The notes beneath the pieces were generated by a model, which worked only from the letters and a program-made list of their open reading frames with translations, did no database searches and was not told where the DNA came from. Positions 41,731 to 50,880 of a stretch of 64,000 nucleotides of DNA are shown here, piece by piece. The stretch is taken from assembly GCF_002441855.2 (NCBI RefSeq), contig NZ_CP029487.1, positions 2,170,001 to 2,234,000 on the forward strand, read 5' to 3'. The first letter of the stretch is position 1, and every line of letters begins with the position of its first letter. The stretch is from Eubacterium maltosivorans. GTDB taxonomy: Bacteria > Bacillota > Clostridia > Eubacteriales > Eubacteriaceae. The translations under genes were made by a program, and so were the position numbers.

Positions 41731-43626
41731 TTTCAGGGAGCCGGATGTTTTCTGCCGCTCCTTTCCATTTTTCTTCTGATTAAAGTTCAGCAGCATGGCT
41801 GAGCTGATGATGACCGCCACCGATCCCACATTGTGGACCAGCGCGCCGGCCACCGGTCCCATGATCCCGGTCATGGCCAGCACAACGGCCACGGCGTTGA
41901 GGGCCTGGGACAGAAAAATATTGACGCGGATCGTCTGCATGGTTTTTCTGGAAAGGGCCGTCAGATAGGGCACTTTCATCAGATCGTCCCCCACGAGCAC
42001 TGTGTCGGCAGCGTCCATGGCGATATCTGAGCCAATATCGCCCATGGCCAGGCCCACATCGGCGGTCTTCAGAGCTGGCGCGTCGTTGATGCCATCGCCG
42101 ATCATGCAGATCTTCTCCTGACCCTTCCGCTGGAGCCTTTTGATGACGTCGATCTTATCCTCTGGCAGGCAGTCAGCCTCAACGGTGTCAATGCCGGCCT
42201 GCTCTGCCATATAAAGGGCAGCGGCCCGGTGGTCGCCGGTGATGAGCGCAGTTTTAAGCCCCTGCACCCTCAGTTTCTCAACCATTTTCGGCGCGTTATT
42301 GCGCAGCGTATCGGCCAGCACCGCGTAGCCCGCTGCCTTTCCGTCCACAGCGATATAAATAAGGGTGCCACCCTCTCTCAGGTATTTTTTTGCTGATTTC
42401 TCAAGCCCTTTTGTCACAGAAACGCCCATGGCGTCAAACAGCTTTCGGTTTCCGGCCGCAATTTCATGCCCCTCCACCACTGCGTGAACGCCCTTGCCAG
42501 GCAGCATCGCAAATTCCGACGGCTCTGGCAGCGGTTCCTTTTGCCCCTCAGCATAATAGGCTGAGACTGCTTTGCCAAGAGGATGCTCCGAGCGGGCTTC
42601 AGCAGCGGCAGTCCATTTAAGCAGCGCGTCCCTTTCCCATGCCTGCTCACACTCAAAGGCCCGAACGCAGGGCTTTCCGTAGGTGATGGTGCCGGTTTTG
42701 TCAAAGGCAACGCGGCCCACAGACGCAAGCCGCTCCAGCGCATCGCCAGACCGGATCAGGATCCCATTTTTGGCCGCGTTGCCGATCCCTGCCATGATGG
42801 CTGTGGGCGTGGCCAGCACCAGCGCGCAGGGACAGAATACTACCAGAATCGTGACTGCGCGGGTCAGCTCACCGGTGACCAGTCCGGTGACAACGGCAGC
42901 GGTCAGCGCCAGCACCACAATGACAGTGGCCCATCGGTCTGCCAGGTGCGATATGGGGGCGCGGCCCGCGTCAGCGGACTCAACCAGACGGATCATCCGT
43001 TTCAGGGAGCTGTCCTCAGCTGCCTTGGTCACCTGGATATCCACGGCGCCAAACTGGTTCATGGTGCCGCAGAATACCGCGTCGCCCTTTTCCTTATCGA
43101 CCGGCAGGGATTCTCCGGTCATCAGGGATTGGTCCACCGCCGTATCTCCGCTGAGCACGATACCGTCTACGGGTATTTTCTCTCCGGGCAGCACACGCAC
43201 TGTCTCACCTACTGCCACGTCCTCCACATCAACGGTGGCTTCCTGCCCATCCCGCATTACGCGGGCTTTTTCCGGCGTCAGGTCCACCAGACGCTCGATG
43301 CCCTTCCGGGCTTTATTCACGGTTCTTTCCTCTAAATAACCGCCAAGGGTCATGATTACTGCGATCTCGCCCGCTGCGAAAACCTCGCCGATGGCCACTG
43401 AGGCAATGATCGCGATGGAGACCAGCACATCCGCCCGGATGTCAAATTCCTTTATCACCGCAGCTACCGCGCCGATGATGATCGGCAGACCGCATAAAAC
43501 AACAGCAATCCACGATAAATTAACGCCCAGACGGCCGCCCGCCACAAAGTGGATTCCCAACGCCAGCGCTGAGATGACCATGGCCGCAGCCGTTCTTTTT
43601 TCCTCATCCTTAAGCCAGTTCATCAT
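41716..43626 (-). CDS. P1B-type heavy-metal-transporting ATPase
   Basis: A 636-residue metal exporter. It carries TGES (actuator), the membrane CPC motif in FCPCALVLATPTA, DKTGT (phosphorylation), HPLG in SEHPLGKAV and GDGINDAPAL. There is no N-terminal metal-binding HMA domain: the protein starts almost at the first membrane helix. The last helix carries HNVGSVAVIISSAMLLN, which does not match clearly the Cu, Zn/Cd or Co subtypes, so the metal is left open. A CsoR-like palindrome lies just upstream, favouring copper or nickel/cobalt. Confidence 0.9.
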   Translation of the reverse strand: MMNWLKDEEKRTAAAMVISALALGIHFVAGGRLGVNLSWIAVVLCGLPIIIGAVAAVIKEFDIRADVLVSIAIIASVAIGEVFAAGEIAVIMTLGGYLEERTVNKARKGIERLVDLTPEKARVMRDGQEATVDVEDVAVGETVRVLPGEKIPVDGIVLSGDTAVDQSLMTGESLPVDKEKGDAVFCGTMNQFGAVDIQVTKAAEDSSLKRMIRLVESADAGRAPISHLADRWATVIVVLALTAAVVTGLVTGELTRAVTILVVFCPCALVLATPTAIMAGIGNAAKNGILIRSGDALERLASVGRVAFDKTGTITYGKPCVRAFECEQAWERDALLKWTAAAEARSEHPLGKAVSAYYAEGQKEPLPEPSEFAMLPGKGVHAVVEGHEIAAGNRKLFDAMGVSVTKGLEKSAKKYLREGGTLIYIAVDGKAAGYAVLADTLRNNAPKMVEKLRVQGLKTALITGDHRAAALYMAEQAGIDTVEADCLPEDKIDVIKRLQRKGQEKICMIGDGINDAPALKTADVGLAMGDIGSDIAMDAADTVLVGDDLMKVPYLTALSRKTMQTIRVNIFLSQALNAVAVVLAMTGIMGPVAGALVHNVGSVAVIISSAMLLNFNQKKNGKERQKTSGSLKLSQS

Positions 43627-43646
43627 GATTTCCTCCTTATCTACTC

Positions 43647-43665
43647 TATACCCCTATAGGGTATA
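43647..43665 (-). promoter_or_regulatory. CsoR/RcnR-type operator upstream of the metal ATPase
   Basis: TATACCC and GGGTATA are arranged as an inverted repeat around CTATA, about 20 bases before the ATPase start. Runs of C and G bordered by A/T in this arrangement are typical of operators for the CsoR/RcnR/FrmR family of metal-sensing repressors. No such repressor gene is in the window, so it would act in trans. Confidence 0.6.
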
Positions 43666-43719
43666 TTTATTCTTTAAAAAAGTCAAGCGGAAATCAAAAA
43701 TTTACCTTTCGTTTTTTTC

Positions 43720-43744
43720 GGTGCGGCGCGTTTCAGACCGTACC
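43720..43744. repeat. GGTRCGG hairpin (dispersed hairpin family, degenerate copy)
   Basis: GGTGCGG (43720-43726) pairs with CCGTACC (43738-43744), including one G-U pair. The right part GTTTCAGACCGTACC matches the hairpins at 4127-4151 and 52861-52895. Confidence 0.5.
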
Positions 43745-43776
43745 CAAAAACAACCCGTATCGCGGCGATACGGGTT
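43745..43776 (-). terminator. BCCT-gene terminator, GTATCG family
   Basis: AACCCGTATCG (43752-43762) pairs with CGATACGGGTT (43766-43776); a U-rich GTTTTTGGG follows on the minus strand. It lies 5 bases past the BCCT stop. The stem core recurs at 48552, 55377 and 62235. Confidence 0.85.
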
Positions 43777-43781
43777 GAACC

Positions 43782-45314
43782 TTACGGCTTCTCTTTTGTC
43801 TCTCTCTTTTTCAGCCACCGGAACAGCAGTACGGTCATGGCGATGGTCAGAAGGGCCGAGGGCAGGCCCACGACAATGACAAAGGTCTGGAGGGCGTTGA
43901 TGCCGCCGCCGAGCTTGAGCACAGCCACGCCGAGAATGGCGATGGCGATGGACCAGGACAGGCGGTTCCAGCGGGCCGGCTGGCTGATGTCCGTCATCTC
44001 CTTTGACGCGATGCAGCCCATGGTAAAGGCGCAGGAATCCACACAGGTGGCCAGGAAAACAAAGTAAAGGAGGATCACACCCACGATGATCACATTTTTA
44101 AAGGGCAGCTGGTCCAGCATGGCCAGCACTGCGTAATTGCTCCCCTGTTCGGCGTTGATCTTTGCCAGATCCACCATGCCGCTGTGCTGCAGCTTGAGGG
44201 CATAATTTCCCAGCACGCAGAAAATCGCCATGGTTCCGGCCGAGCCGGCGCCCATGATGCCGAAAACCAGTTCGCGGACGGTCCGTCCCTTGGACACTCT
44301 GGCGATAAAAATGGCCATGAAGGGCACTGAGGCCACCCACCAGCTCCAGTAAAAAACCGTCCAGTCCTGGGCAAAGGTTCCGCCGCCGAACACATCACTG
44401 TAGCTGTTCATGCGGAGGAAATTGCTGAGCAGGGTGCCGAATTCCTCGACCGAGGCGGCCAGAATATAGCGGGCGCCGCTGGCAAAAAAGATAAACAGAA
44501 TGACGCCGATGAGCAGATACATGTTAATATCGCTGAGAATCTTGATGCCTTTGTCAAGCCCACGGTAGACGCTGATGGAGAAAATGAACATCCAGACCAC
44601 CAGCACTGCCACCTGAAGCTCTGTGGTGTCCGGCAGCCCGGTAATCTTACAGATGAGCACAGAGAGCAGGGGCACCCCCAGGCCGAGGGCCGGCGCAAAG
44701 GTGCAGAAAGTCGCAAAAATCGTCACAATGTCAATGGCTTTGCCCGGAACGCCTTTCGCGGCTTTCTCACCGATCAGGTCGGTCATCACGCCGGATATTT
44801 TCAGGTTTCTGCGCTTCAGCACCAGAAAATAATAGGAGACCACCAGGCCGGACAGGGCGTAAAAGGACCAGGCCACAGGCCCCCAGTGAAACAGGCCGTA
44901 GGGAATGGCAATGTTAAAGGCCTCGAGGGAGTAGGGCTCGTAGCCGAAGGGCGGCGACGCGATGTAATTTAACGGCTCGCACACGGACCAGAGGATGGCG
45001 GAGGAGCCAATGGCCGAGAAGAAAATCATGGCCAGCCAGCTGTAAAAGCTGTAGGCTGGCTTCTCCCCCTCGCCGCCGAGGCGGATTCTGCCGTACCGGC
45101 TGCAGCCCACCACAATACAGACAATGAACACCCCCAGACCGAAAAGCAGGAAAAACCAGTCGAATTTTGTGATGACAAAGTTCCTGAGCACACCAGACAC
45201 CGAGAGCGCCTGCTCCGGAAAGGCCAGGCAGGCCGCAGATACCAGGAGCATGAGCAGCAGCGCGCCGAAAAAAATGGTTTTATCAATGGGGATTTTGTTT
45301 TTTTGCGGGTCCAT
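43782..45314 (-). CDS. BCCT-family betaine/carnitine/choline transporter
   Basis: A 510-residue permease with 12 membrane helices. The BCCT Trp-rich segment is recognisable as DWTVFYWSWWVASVPFMAIFIARVSKGRT, with the following ELVFG. It imports quaternary ammonium compounds. It is the last gene of the MFS-mttB-BCCT unit (68 bases after the methyltransferase), so the substrate is probably the compound demethylated by the MttB homologue. Confidence 0.93.
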   Translation of the reverse strand: MDPQKNKIPIDKTIFFGALLLMLLVSAACLAFPEQALSVSGVLRNFVITKFDWFFLLFGLGVFIVCIVVGCSRYGRIRLGGEGEKPAYSFYSWLAMIFFSAIGSSAILWSVCEPLNYIASPPFGYEPYSLEAFNIAIPYGLFHWGPVAWSFYALSGLVVSYYFLVLKRRNLKISGVMTDLIGEKAAKGVPGKAIDIVTIFATFCTFAPALGLGVPLLSVLICKITGLPDTTELQVAVLVVWMFIFSISVYRGLDKGIKILSDINMYLLIGVILFIFFASGARYILAASVEEFGTLLSNFLRMNSYSDVFGGGTFAQDWTVFYWSWWVASVPFMAIFIARVSKGRTVRELVFGIMGAGSAGTMAIFCVLGNYALKLQHSGMVDLAKINAEQGSNYAVLAMLDQLPFKNVIIVGVILLYFVFLATCVDSCAFTMGCIASKEMTDISQPARWNRLSWSIAIAILGVAVLKLGGGINALQTFVIVVGLPSALLTIAMTVLLFRWLKKRETKEKP

Positions 45315-45382
45315 ATTCCACTTCCGTTTCTTAAATTCAAAAACAAAGACGGGCTTGCCTGCAGCGCGCCCGTCTATGCTGT

Positions 45383-46789
45383 TTACTTGATTAAATATTT
45401 TTCAATAACTTTCATCTGTTCCGGTGTTTTTTCCGGTTCCTGGTAGGCAGCCAGGCGTTCAGCTACCTTTTCGGATGCCTTTTCTTTAACGGATTTTTTA
45501 TCCTCTGTCTGCCAGGTGTTGTAGTCTACCTTCACAAACAGATCCGGCACATAGTGCTCGTTGCGGTATTCCTTGGGGGTACGGCCAGACATGAAGTTGC
45601 CTCTCGGGCCCACCTTGCTGATCTCTTTAGTATAATCTTTATTGTAGTCAATGGCAATCCCCTGGGTCATACGTTTCAGCATTTTAATGAGCTGCTCGTC
45701 TGCCACATATTTTTCCAGAGAGCTGACATTAAAGCCGCTGAGCATCCCACAGCTGAAGAAGATCAGGTCTGTGCCGCTCAGAGTGCCGCTCATCAGGTTG
45801 AGGGTGGATTCGACCCCTGCCTGGTAGTCAACATCAATGGCGTCGTTGAGGGCGCCGGAGGTTCTGAACGGCATTCTGTAATACTTGGCCATGGCGGCGC
45901 TCGCCAGGGAGATAAGGGCTGTTTCGGTATTGCCCAGCGCCATGGATACGGCTCTCAGGTTTGTGGAAGTGGAGGTGCTGCCGTAGAAAATCGGCAGACC
46001 GGGCTTGATGAGCTGGATAAGCACGGTAACGGCCAGCAGCTCTGCGTTGTTCTGGATAATGGTGCCCAGAATGGAGGCCGGGCTTGTGAGGACCGGCAGG
46101 GAGCAGGTTGCCAGCTGCATGGGCTGATTGAGCTCGCAGTAGGCAAACATGGCGTCCAGGCTGTCCTTGACCCATGCCAGCGGTGAGATCGGGCTGATAC
46201 AGCCGACGGCCACATATTTGTCGTGGACATCCACGAAATCCTGGATCATTTTAACCACATTGGTGGCAACCGTACCGGAATCGTGCAGCTTGGTTGCCAG
46301 GGCTGTCAGCGAAATCGGCAGAGTTGTGTAGTTTAACAGGGCAGCGGCCATGTTGTAGGAGCGGTCTTCTCTCGGGACGTCATAGGTATCGCAGAGCAGA
46401 AGATGGGTCATGTCGATGCAGTCGCTGGTCTGTACCAACTTGCAGATATCGACGTAATCGTGCATTTCGGCAAAGCGGAACTCGCCGTTTTCCATGACGT
46501 ACGGCGGGCTGCCGGCTGTGGCCATGGTAAGGCTTCCCCCGCCCATGTGGTAGTTTGTGCCGTCTGGGCGCAGAATATCAAATTCCTGGCTGACGGTGGA
46601 CAGGCCCTTGGCAATGAGCTCATCGGTAAAATGAACGGTGTAGCCGTCCACTGTAGCGCCGTGTTTTTTGAAAATTTCAACCGCGCGGTCATCCTCGAAC
46701 ACGCAGCCGGTTTCCTTCAGTAATTTTGCGGATTGTTCATGAATAAATTCAACATCCTTAGCCTGTAAAAACAGTTTTTCAAGTTCCAT
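45383..46789 (-). CDS. MttB-superfamily methyltransferase, non-pyrrolysine
   Basis: A 468-residue (beta/alpha)8 methyltransferase of the trimethylamine methyltransferase (COG5598) family. The reading frame is continuous with no in-frame TAG, so it lacks the pyrrolysine of true MttB. Such proteins transfer a methyl group from quaternary amines (glycine betaine, proline betaine, carnitine and similar are known in this group) to a corrinoid protein. Characteristic stretches are GGSLTMATAGSPPYVMENGE, YGSTSTSTNLRAV and SGTLSGTDLIFFSCGML. Flanking transporters and the corrinoid gene support the role. The exact substrate cannot be read from sequence. Confidence 0.9.
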   Translation of the reverse strand: MELEKLFLQAKDVEFIHEQSAKLLKETGCVFEDDRAVEIFKKHGATVDGYTVHFTDELIAKGLSTVSQEFDILRPDGTNYHMGGGSLTMATAGSPPYVMENGEFRFAEMHDYVDICKLVQTSDCIDMTHLLLCDTYDVPREDRSYNMAAALLNYTTLPISLTALATKLHDSGTVATNVVKMIQDFVDVHDKYVAVGCISPISPLAWVKDSLDAMFAYCELNQPMQLATCSLPVLTSPASILGTIIQNNAELLAVTVLIQLIKPGLPIFYGSTSTSTNLRAVSMALGNTETALISLASAAMAKYYRMPFRTSGALNDAIDVDYQAGVESTLNLMSGTLSGTDLIFFSCGMLSGFNVSSLEKYVADEQLIKMLKRMTQGIAIDYNKDYTKEISKVGPRGNFMSGRTPKEYRNEHYVPDLFVKVDYNTWQTEDKKSVKEKASEKVAERLAAYQEPEKTPEQMKVIEKYLIK

Positions 46790-46830
46790 ATGTTATTCTC
46801 TCCTTCAGGTTCCCTAGTTGTTTTCTTAAT

Positions 46831-48120
46831 TTATGCCTGTGTTTCTTCAGCGGGTTCTTCGATTGAGAGCCCCTTTTTCTTATTGTAGACCAGTACCAGC
46901 AGCGCGCAGCCCATGGACAGGATAGCGCTGACGCCCAGGGCAATAAAGATGTAGGTATAGGCCTGGTTGCCGTAAGCGTCCAGCCATTTACCGGCGATCG
47001 GTGATACGAACATGTCTGGCAGGAAGCCGATCAGTGACAGAATACCAGAGGCAGAGCCAAAGATGGCTGCCGGAACCTTAGTTTCTGTGAACAGTGAGGA
47101 CTCAACCCCGTATGCCCCACTTAAGAAGAAGGACAGGATCATGATCAGGATAATGGCCGGAATCATAAAGCCTGCGGTCTGCGGCGCCAGAACAATGACA
47201 AAGAGGCACACAGCCGTAATGGCCATACACAGCAGAATGGTTTTGGCCGGCGATTTGATCTTCGTCGCGAGGGCACCGATGATCGGTGATGAAAAGAGCG
47301 AGGTACCGTACATACGGATATTGCCCATGAGCGCTGCCATGGCGACGCTGGCGCCGAATACGGCCTGTACATAAGGCACTGTATAGCTGAGTGAGGTATA
47401 AACTGTGTAGGTGAAGAACATACACAGGGTTGTCAGCCATACACCAGGATGTTTGACAGCTGCCACCAGCTCAGATAAGTCGAATTTTTTCTTGGTTTTG
47501 ATGATTTCGCCTTCAAACTTCGGAATCAGGAAGAAGGAAGCCAGGGCAAAGGCGATGTTTAAGAACGCGTAGAACATGAGTACCATGTTAAAGCCGGAAG
47601 CCGGATCTGCAAAGAGGTCGAAAATCCACATGGAGATAAAGTTGACCACTAAGCCGAGAACCCCGACGATCCCGTAGCTGATGCCAATGTTTCTGGAATA
47701 GGTGTTGTCTGTGCTGACCAGACGGATGCCCTTATAGCGGACGCCCCAGTAAATAAAGGTCGTGCAGACCCCCATGAGTAAAAAGATCACCTTCAGGGTC
47801 TCATAGCTTGGCAGTGTCGCGTACCAGAATGTTAAAATTGCAGAAAGTCCAAAGCCGGCAGTCGCCAGGTATTTGACGCGAATTTTGTCTGCCAGAATAC
47901 CGCCGGGCAGGTAAGAAATCATGGCCGTTGTGCCATAAAGGCCGTAGAGCACACCAAGTTGTTCGTTTGAGAGCGCGAGACTCTGTAAAACCGGTTCATA
48001 GAAGACATACCGGATCAGGAATGTCAGATAAACCACTACTGCACCGGAGCTGATAATACCGATTACCGCGTTCCGGGTAAAGCCGCTGATGCTTTCGTTT
48101 GTTACTTCGTTTTTATTCAT
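46831..48120 (-). CDS. MFS transporter
   Basis: A 429-residue major facilitator with 12 predicted helices; the loop 2-3 signature reads LPGGILADKIRVKY. The C-terminal tail is acidic. It starts the unit with mttB (41-base gap) and BCCT. Roles could be uptake of a second methylated substrate or export of the demethylated product. AGGGG precedes the ATG. Confidence 0.87.
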   Translation of the reverse strand: MNKNEVTNESISGFTRNAVIGIISSGAVVVYLTFLIRYVFYEPVLQSLALSNEQLGVLYGLYGTTAMISYLPGGILADKIRVKYLATAGFGLSAILTFWYATLPSYETLKVIFLLMGVCTTFIYWGVRYKGIRLVSTDNTYSRNIGISYGIVGVLGLVVNFISMWIFDLFADPASGFNMVLMFYAFLNIAFALASFFLIPKFEGEIIKTKKKFDLSELVAAVKHPGVWLTTLCMFFTYTVYTSLSYTVPYVQAVFGASVAMAALMGNIRMYGTSLFSSPIIGALATKIKSPAKTILLCMAITAVCLFVIVLAPQTAGFMIPAIILIMILSFFLSGAYGVESSLFTETKVPAAIFGSASGILSLIGFLPDMFVSPIAGKWLDAYGNQAYTYIFIALGVSAILSMGCALLVLVYNKKKGLSIEEPAEETQA

Positions 48121-48389
48121 TTTTCCCCTCCATAAAAACTGATAACACTTGGGTCCGGACCATGTGTCATATACAAGTATGCTACAACTATAACACGTGC
48201 AACGGTTTCTGTCAATAGAATTTGGTCAAAAAATATATAACAGATGATATAACTGTATATATCAACAGCATGCCATTCCATAAATCCCGCCGAAGGCTTT
48301 TCTGGTTTTGTGGCAAATTGCCGCTGTTCGCAGATTAAAAACACCTTCTCTCATGCAAAAACGACAACCTTCGGAAGTCGTTCTTGAAA

Positions 48390-48500
48390 TCGAGCCAGGT
48401 GTTCTTTTAATCTTCGGACAGCTCTGGATTGTAGTAAAGCCTTCGGCTCTGCTTTGAATCAGGCAGTCATCGGATGTTCTCTTAACCCGAGGACTGCTCT
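48390..48500. other. Array of related hairpins in the 460-base gap between MFS and GntR genes
   Basis: Two adjacent stem-loops, GAGC/GCTC (48392-48395, 48421-48424) and GCAGTC/GACTGC (48463-48468, 48492-48497), each hold a near-identical TGTTCTYTTAA loop sequence (48400-48410, 48475-48485). ACGAC..GTCGT around 48361-48381 and AGCCTTCGGCT near 48438-48448 are further small hairpins. No ORF with a ribosome binding site is present. Function unknown. Confidence 0.4.
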
Positions 48501-48547
48501 TTCTCTCTTAGCCCATTGCCGCTTACGTTAAAGCTTTTTCACAACCC

Positions 48548-48576
48548 AAAAAAAGGGTATCGCGGCGATACCCTTT
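48548..48576 (-). terminator. GntR-gene terminator, GTATCG family
   Basis: AAAGGGTATCG (48552-48562) pairs with CGATACCCTTT (48566-48576), followed by TTTTGGG on the minus strand. It ends the corrinoid-GntR-GntR unit. Confidence 0.85.
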
Positions 48577-48580
48577 CGCT

Positions 48581-49264
48581 TTAATATTTCATTTTTAACT
48601 GCATTTCCTCGCAAGGCACATAGGTCTCCGACACTCCGACGAGCTGGCCGTTCTCGGTGCGGTAGGTCTGCTTGAACTCAAAGACGCCGTCGTCAGCGTC
48701 GATGAACAGCGTGTCCCGGACCGGGGCGTTGTCGGTCATGAGGGTGATCTCAAGCTCCTTGTAAATGTCGTAATTGCCCAGCACCAGGTTCAGCGAATCC
48801 ATGAGCCGCTCCGGATTTCGGACCGGCGAGGCGCTCCGGACATTGTGGATAATATACTTGACGTCCAGACCAATGGGCATGTCCCGGTTGTAGAGAATCC
48901 GCACTGCCCGCAGGCAGCGGGTCCTGGGCGGCACGTCCAGGCCAAAGCGCTCTCGCAGGGCCGCGCCGCTCACCTCCTCGATTTTATCAAGGCGGATGTC
49001 GGTCAGATGGTCGATGCTTTTGATCTCGTGGAAAATCATGGTGTAGGTTTTATGGTTGCTCGAGCTCACAAAGAACCCCTTGCGGTCCACCACGTACACA
49101 TAGCCGCGCTCCTCCAGAATGGCCAGGCTCTTTTTTACTGTGACCGGCGTGGTCGTGTAGATTTTTGAGAACTCCCGCAGCGAGGGGAGCTGTTCCTCAG
49201 GCTTGTACTCGCCCTTTTCAATTTTGGCCTGAATATCGTTCAGAATAAATTCATAGGTCTTCAC
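48581..49264 (-). CDS. GntR-family regulator with UTRA domain (1)
   Basis: A 227-residue regulator. The winged helix (1-70: LPSLREFSKIYTTTPVTVKKSLAILEERGYVYVVDRKGFFV) precedes a UTRA effector-binding domain (about 85-225). GTG start with AGAGGTG upstream, 9 bases after the second GntR gene. It is adjacent to the corrinoid and methyltransferase genes and probably controls them in response to the methylated substrate or a product. Confidence 0.88.
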   Translation of the reverse strand: MKTYEFILNDIQAKIEKGEYKPEEQLPSLREFSKIYTTTPVTVKKSLAILEERGYVYVVDRKGFFVSSSNHKTYTMIFHEIKSIDHLTDIRLDKIEEVSGAALRERFGLDVPPRTRCLRAVRILYNRDMPIGLDVKYIIHNVRSASPVRNPERLMDSLNLVLGNYDIYKELEITLMTDNAPVRDTLFIDADDGVFEFKQTYRTENGQLVGVSETYVPCEEMQLKMKY

Positions 49265-49273
49265 AGCGCACCT

Positions 49274-49999
49274 CTACACTCTGGAATTGCCGCGGAGGCG
49301 GCACAGGTCGCTCTCCACATACAGTTTGCCATAGCCAATGGGAATATCGTCGGAATCATACAGCTTCTGCTCAAAGAGCATCATAAATTTCTGCTTTTTC
49401 CGGGGCTCCCCGGTCATTTCCTCGAAAAAGGCGCCGATCTCCGCGTCGGTCATCACCCCGGTCACAAAAATCTCCTCCCAGTAGCCGAAGCCATAATTCT
49501 CGCCAAAAATAATGCTGACCATATCGCGGTAGCTGAAGCTGTCCTCCTTGATGTTCATGCCCGGAAAATAGGGAATATACTTCTCATCCAGGGCCACAGG
49601 CCGCTCCCCTTGGAACAGCATGGAGCGGATGCAGACAATCTTTGTCTTGGGGGCCACCTGAAGATGGTAGACCAGCTCGATGGTGGGCGCCATGATTTTG
49701 GCGTGGATGAGCTTGGCATGGCTGTAGCCCCCGCGGATGATCTCGTCAATTTTAAAGCCCACCTCAAATTTGTTCAGGGAGTACTCCCGCACATAGGTCC
49801 CCTTGCCCGGGGACGACATCAGGTACCCCTCGCCCACGAGCACCTCGATGGCTTTGCGGATGGTCATGCGGCTGACGCCGTACTCCTCGCAGAGGCTGTT
49901 CTCCGACGGCAGCAGGTCGCCGGGCTGATAGATATTGCTGAGGATTTTGATCTTAATGGAATCGGCAATGTTGAGGTATTTGACTTCATTTTTGCTCAT
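49274..49999 (-). CDS. GntR-family regulator with UTRA domain (2)
   Basis: A 241-residue HutC-type regulator. The winged helix has LLPSENSLCEEYGVSRMTIRKAIEVLVGEGYLMSSPGKGTYV; the UTRA domain follows, with ICIRSMLFQGERPVALDEKYIP-like residues. It overlaps the corrinoid gene by 14 bases. It is divergent in sequence from the adjacent regulator, so two ligands or heterodimers are possible. Confidence 0.89.
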   Translation of the reverse strand: MSKNEVKYLNIADSIKIKILSNIYQPGDLLPSENSLCEEYGVSRMTIRKAIEVLVGEGYLMSSPGKGTYVREYSLNKFEVGFKIDEIIRGGYSHAKLIHAKIMAPTIELVYHLQVAPKTKIVCIRSMLFQGERPVALDEKYIPYFPGMNIKEDSFSYRDMVSIIFGENYGFGYWEEIFVTGVMTDAEIGAFFEEMTGEPRKKQKFMMLFEQKLYDSDDIPIGYGKLYVESDLCRLRGNSRV

Positions 50000-50630
50000 C
50001 TTTTAACCATCCCTGACAGATTTCCACCCCTTTGATGGCCGATTTGGTGTAGGCGTCCGCGCCCACGAAATCGCTGACGGTTTTGTTGGCCACACAGCCG
50101 CCGATGATGATCTTGACCTGGTCCCGCATGCCCGCCTCCACAAAGGCGTCCACCACCTCCTTGACCGAGGGGATGCAGTCTGTGAGCACAGCACTCAGGC
50201 CGATGATCTCACACTTGTACTTTTTGGCTGCCTCCACAAAATCCTGGGCCTTGACGTCCACACCCAGGTCTCTGACGATGAACCCGCCAGCCTGCATGGC
50301 GCCCTTGAAAATAGACTTGCCGATGTCGTGGATATCGCCCTCGACGGTTCCCAGAAGCATGGTCTTTCCAAACTCCCCGGCCTCGATGCTATCGTAAATA
50401 TCACACATGTTGGTGTACTCCAGCACATTTTCAAAAATAATGCCCACCACCATAAGGTCCGCAATGGAGTACTCGCCGGTCTCATAGCGCAGGCCAACCT
50501 TTTCCAGCCCCTTATTGAGGGCCATCCAGATATCTTTAGGCGGTGTTCCTGCCGCCACACAGCGTTTCACAATCTTCAGAACCTTTTCTTCATCCAGCTC
50601 CTCGATGGCATTGATCAACATTTCTAACAT
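49986..50630 (-). CDS. Corrinoid methyl-carrier protein (MtbC/MttC family)
   Basis: A 214-residue protein with an N-terminal helical cap domain (1-85) and a B12-binding Rossmann domain. The cobalt-ligand motif is GDIHDIGKSI with His101; SAVLTD and IIIGGCVAN are the downstream cofactor contacts. It accepts the methyl group from the MttB homologue and passes it to a methylcobalamin:THF or CoM-type methyltransferase, which is not encoded in this window. GGAGAG before the ATG. First gene of its unit with two regulators. Confidence 0.94.
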   Translation of the reverse strand: MLEMLINAIEELDEEKVLKIVKRCVAAGTPPKDIWMALNKGLEKVGLRYETGEYSIADLMVVGIIFENVLEYTNMCDIYDSIEAGEFGKTMLLGTVEGDIHDIGKSIFKGAMQAGGFIVRDLGVDVKAQDFVEAAKKYKCEIIGLSAVLTDCIPSVKEVVDAFVEAGMRDQVKIIIGGCVANKTVSDFVGADAYTKSAIKGVEICQGWLKDEQK

Positions 50631-50706
50631 AATGCTCTCTCCAATTTATTTATCCGTTTATATAAATTTAAAATAATGAATCTCGGTCGACAAAGCAGTC
50701 TCGCTC

Positions 50707-50860
50707 AGTGGATCGTTGATAGTTGATAGTGGGTCGTTCAGGTGCAAATCTGTCTGTAGCAGATTTGATTGGATGCGGCCTTCGGCCGCTGTTTAACTCG
50801 CTTGAGCCAAAGCGAAAGCGTCCCAAAATTATCAACTATCAACTGTCAACGATCCACTAT
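50707..50860. repeat. Heptamer-bordered modular palindromic element, copy A (complete)
   Basis: The left border AGTGGATCGTTGATAGTTGA is inverted at the right border (TCAACTGTCAACGATCCACT). Between them, in order: CAAATCTG/CAGATTTG hairpin after GGTGC, ATTTGATTGG, GCGGCC/GGCCGC hairpin, CGCTTGAGCCAAAGCGAAAGCG (22 bases, given here as CGCTTGAGCC and AAAGCGAAAGCG), then CCCAAAAT. The same modules recur at 51841, 52773 and 55224. Confidence 0.75.
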
Positions 50861-50880
50861 TCACGCAGCCGTTTGCCCAT

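Noticed and set aside
45383-46789. Pyrrolysine-containing MttB
   Set aside because: The frame runs 468 codons with no in-frame TAG, so it belongs to the non-pyrrolysine branch.
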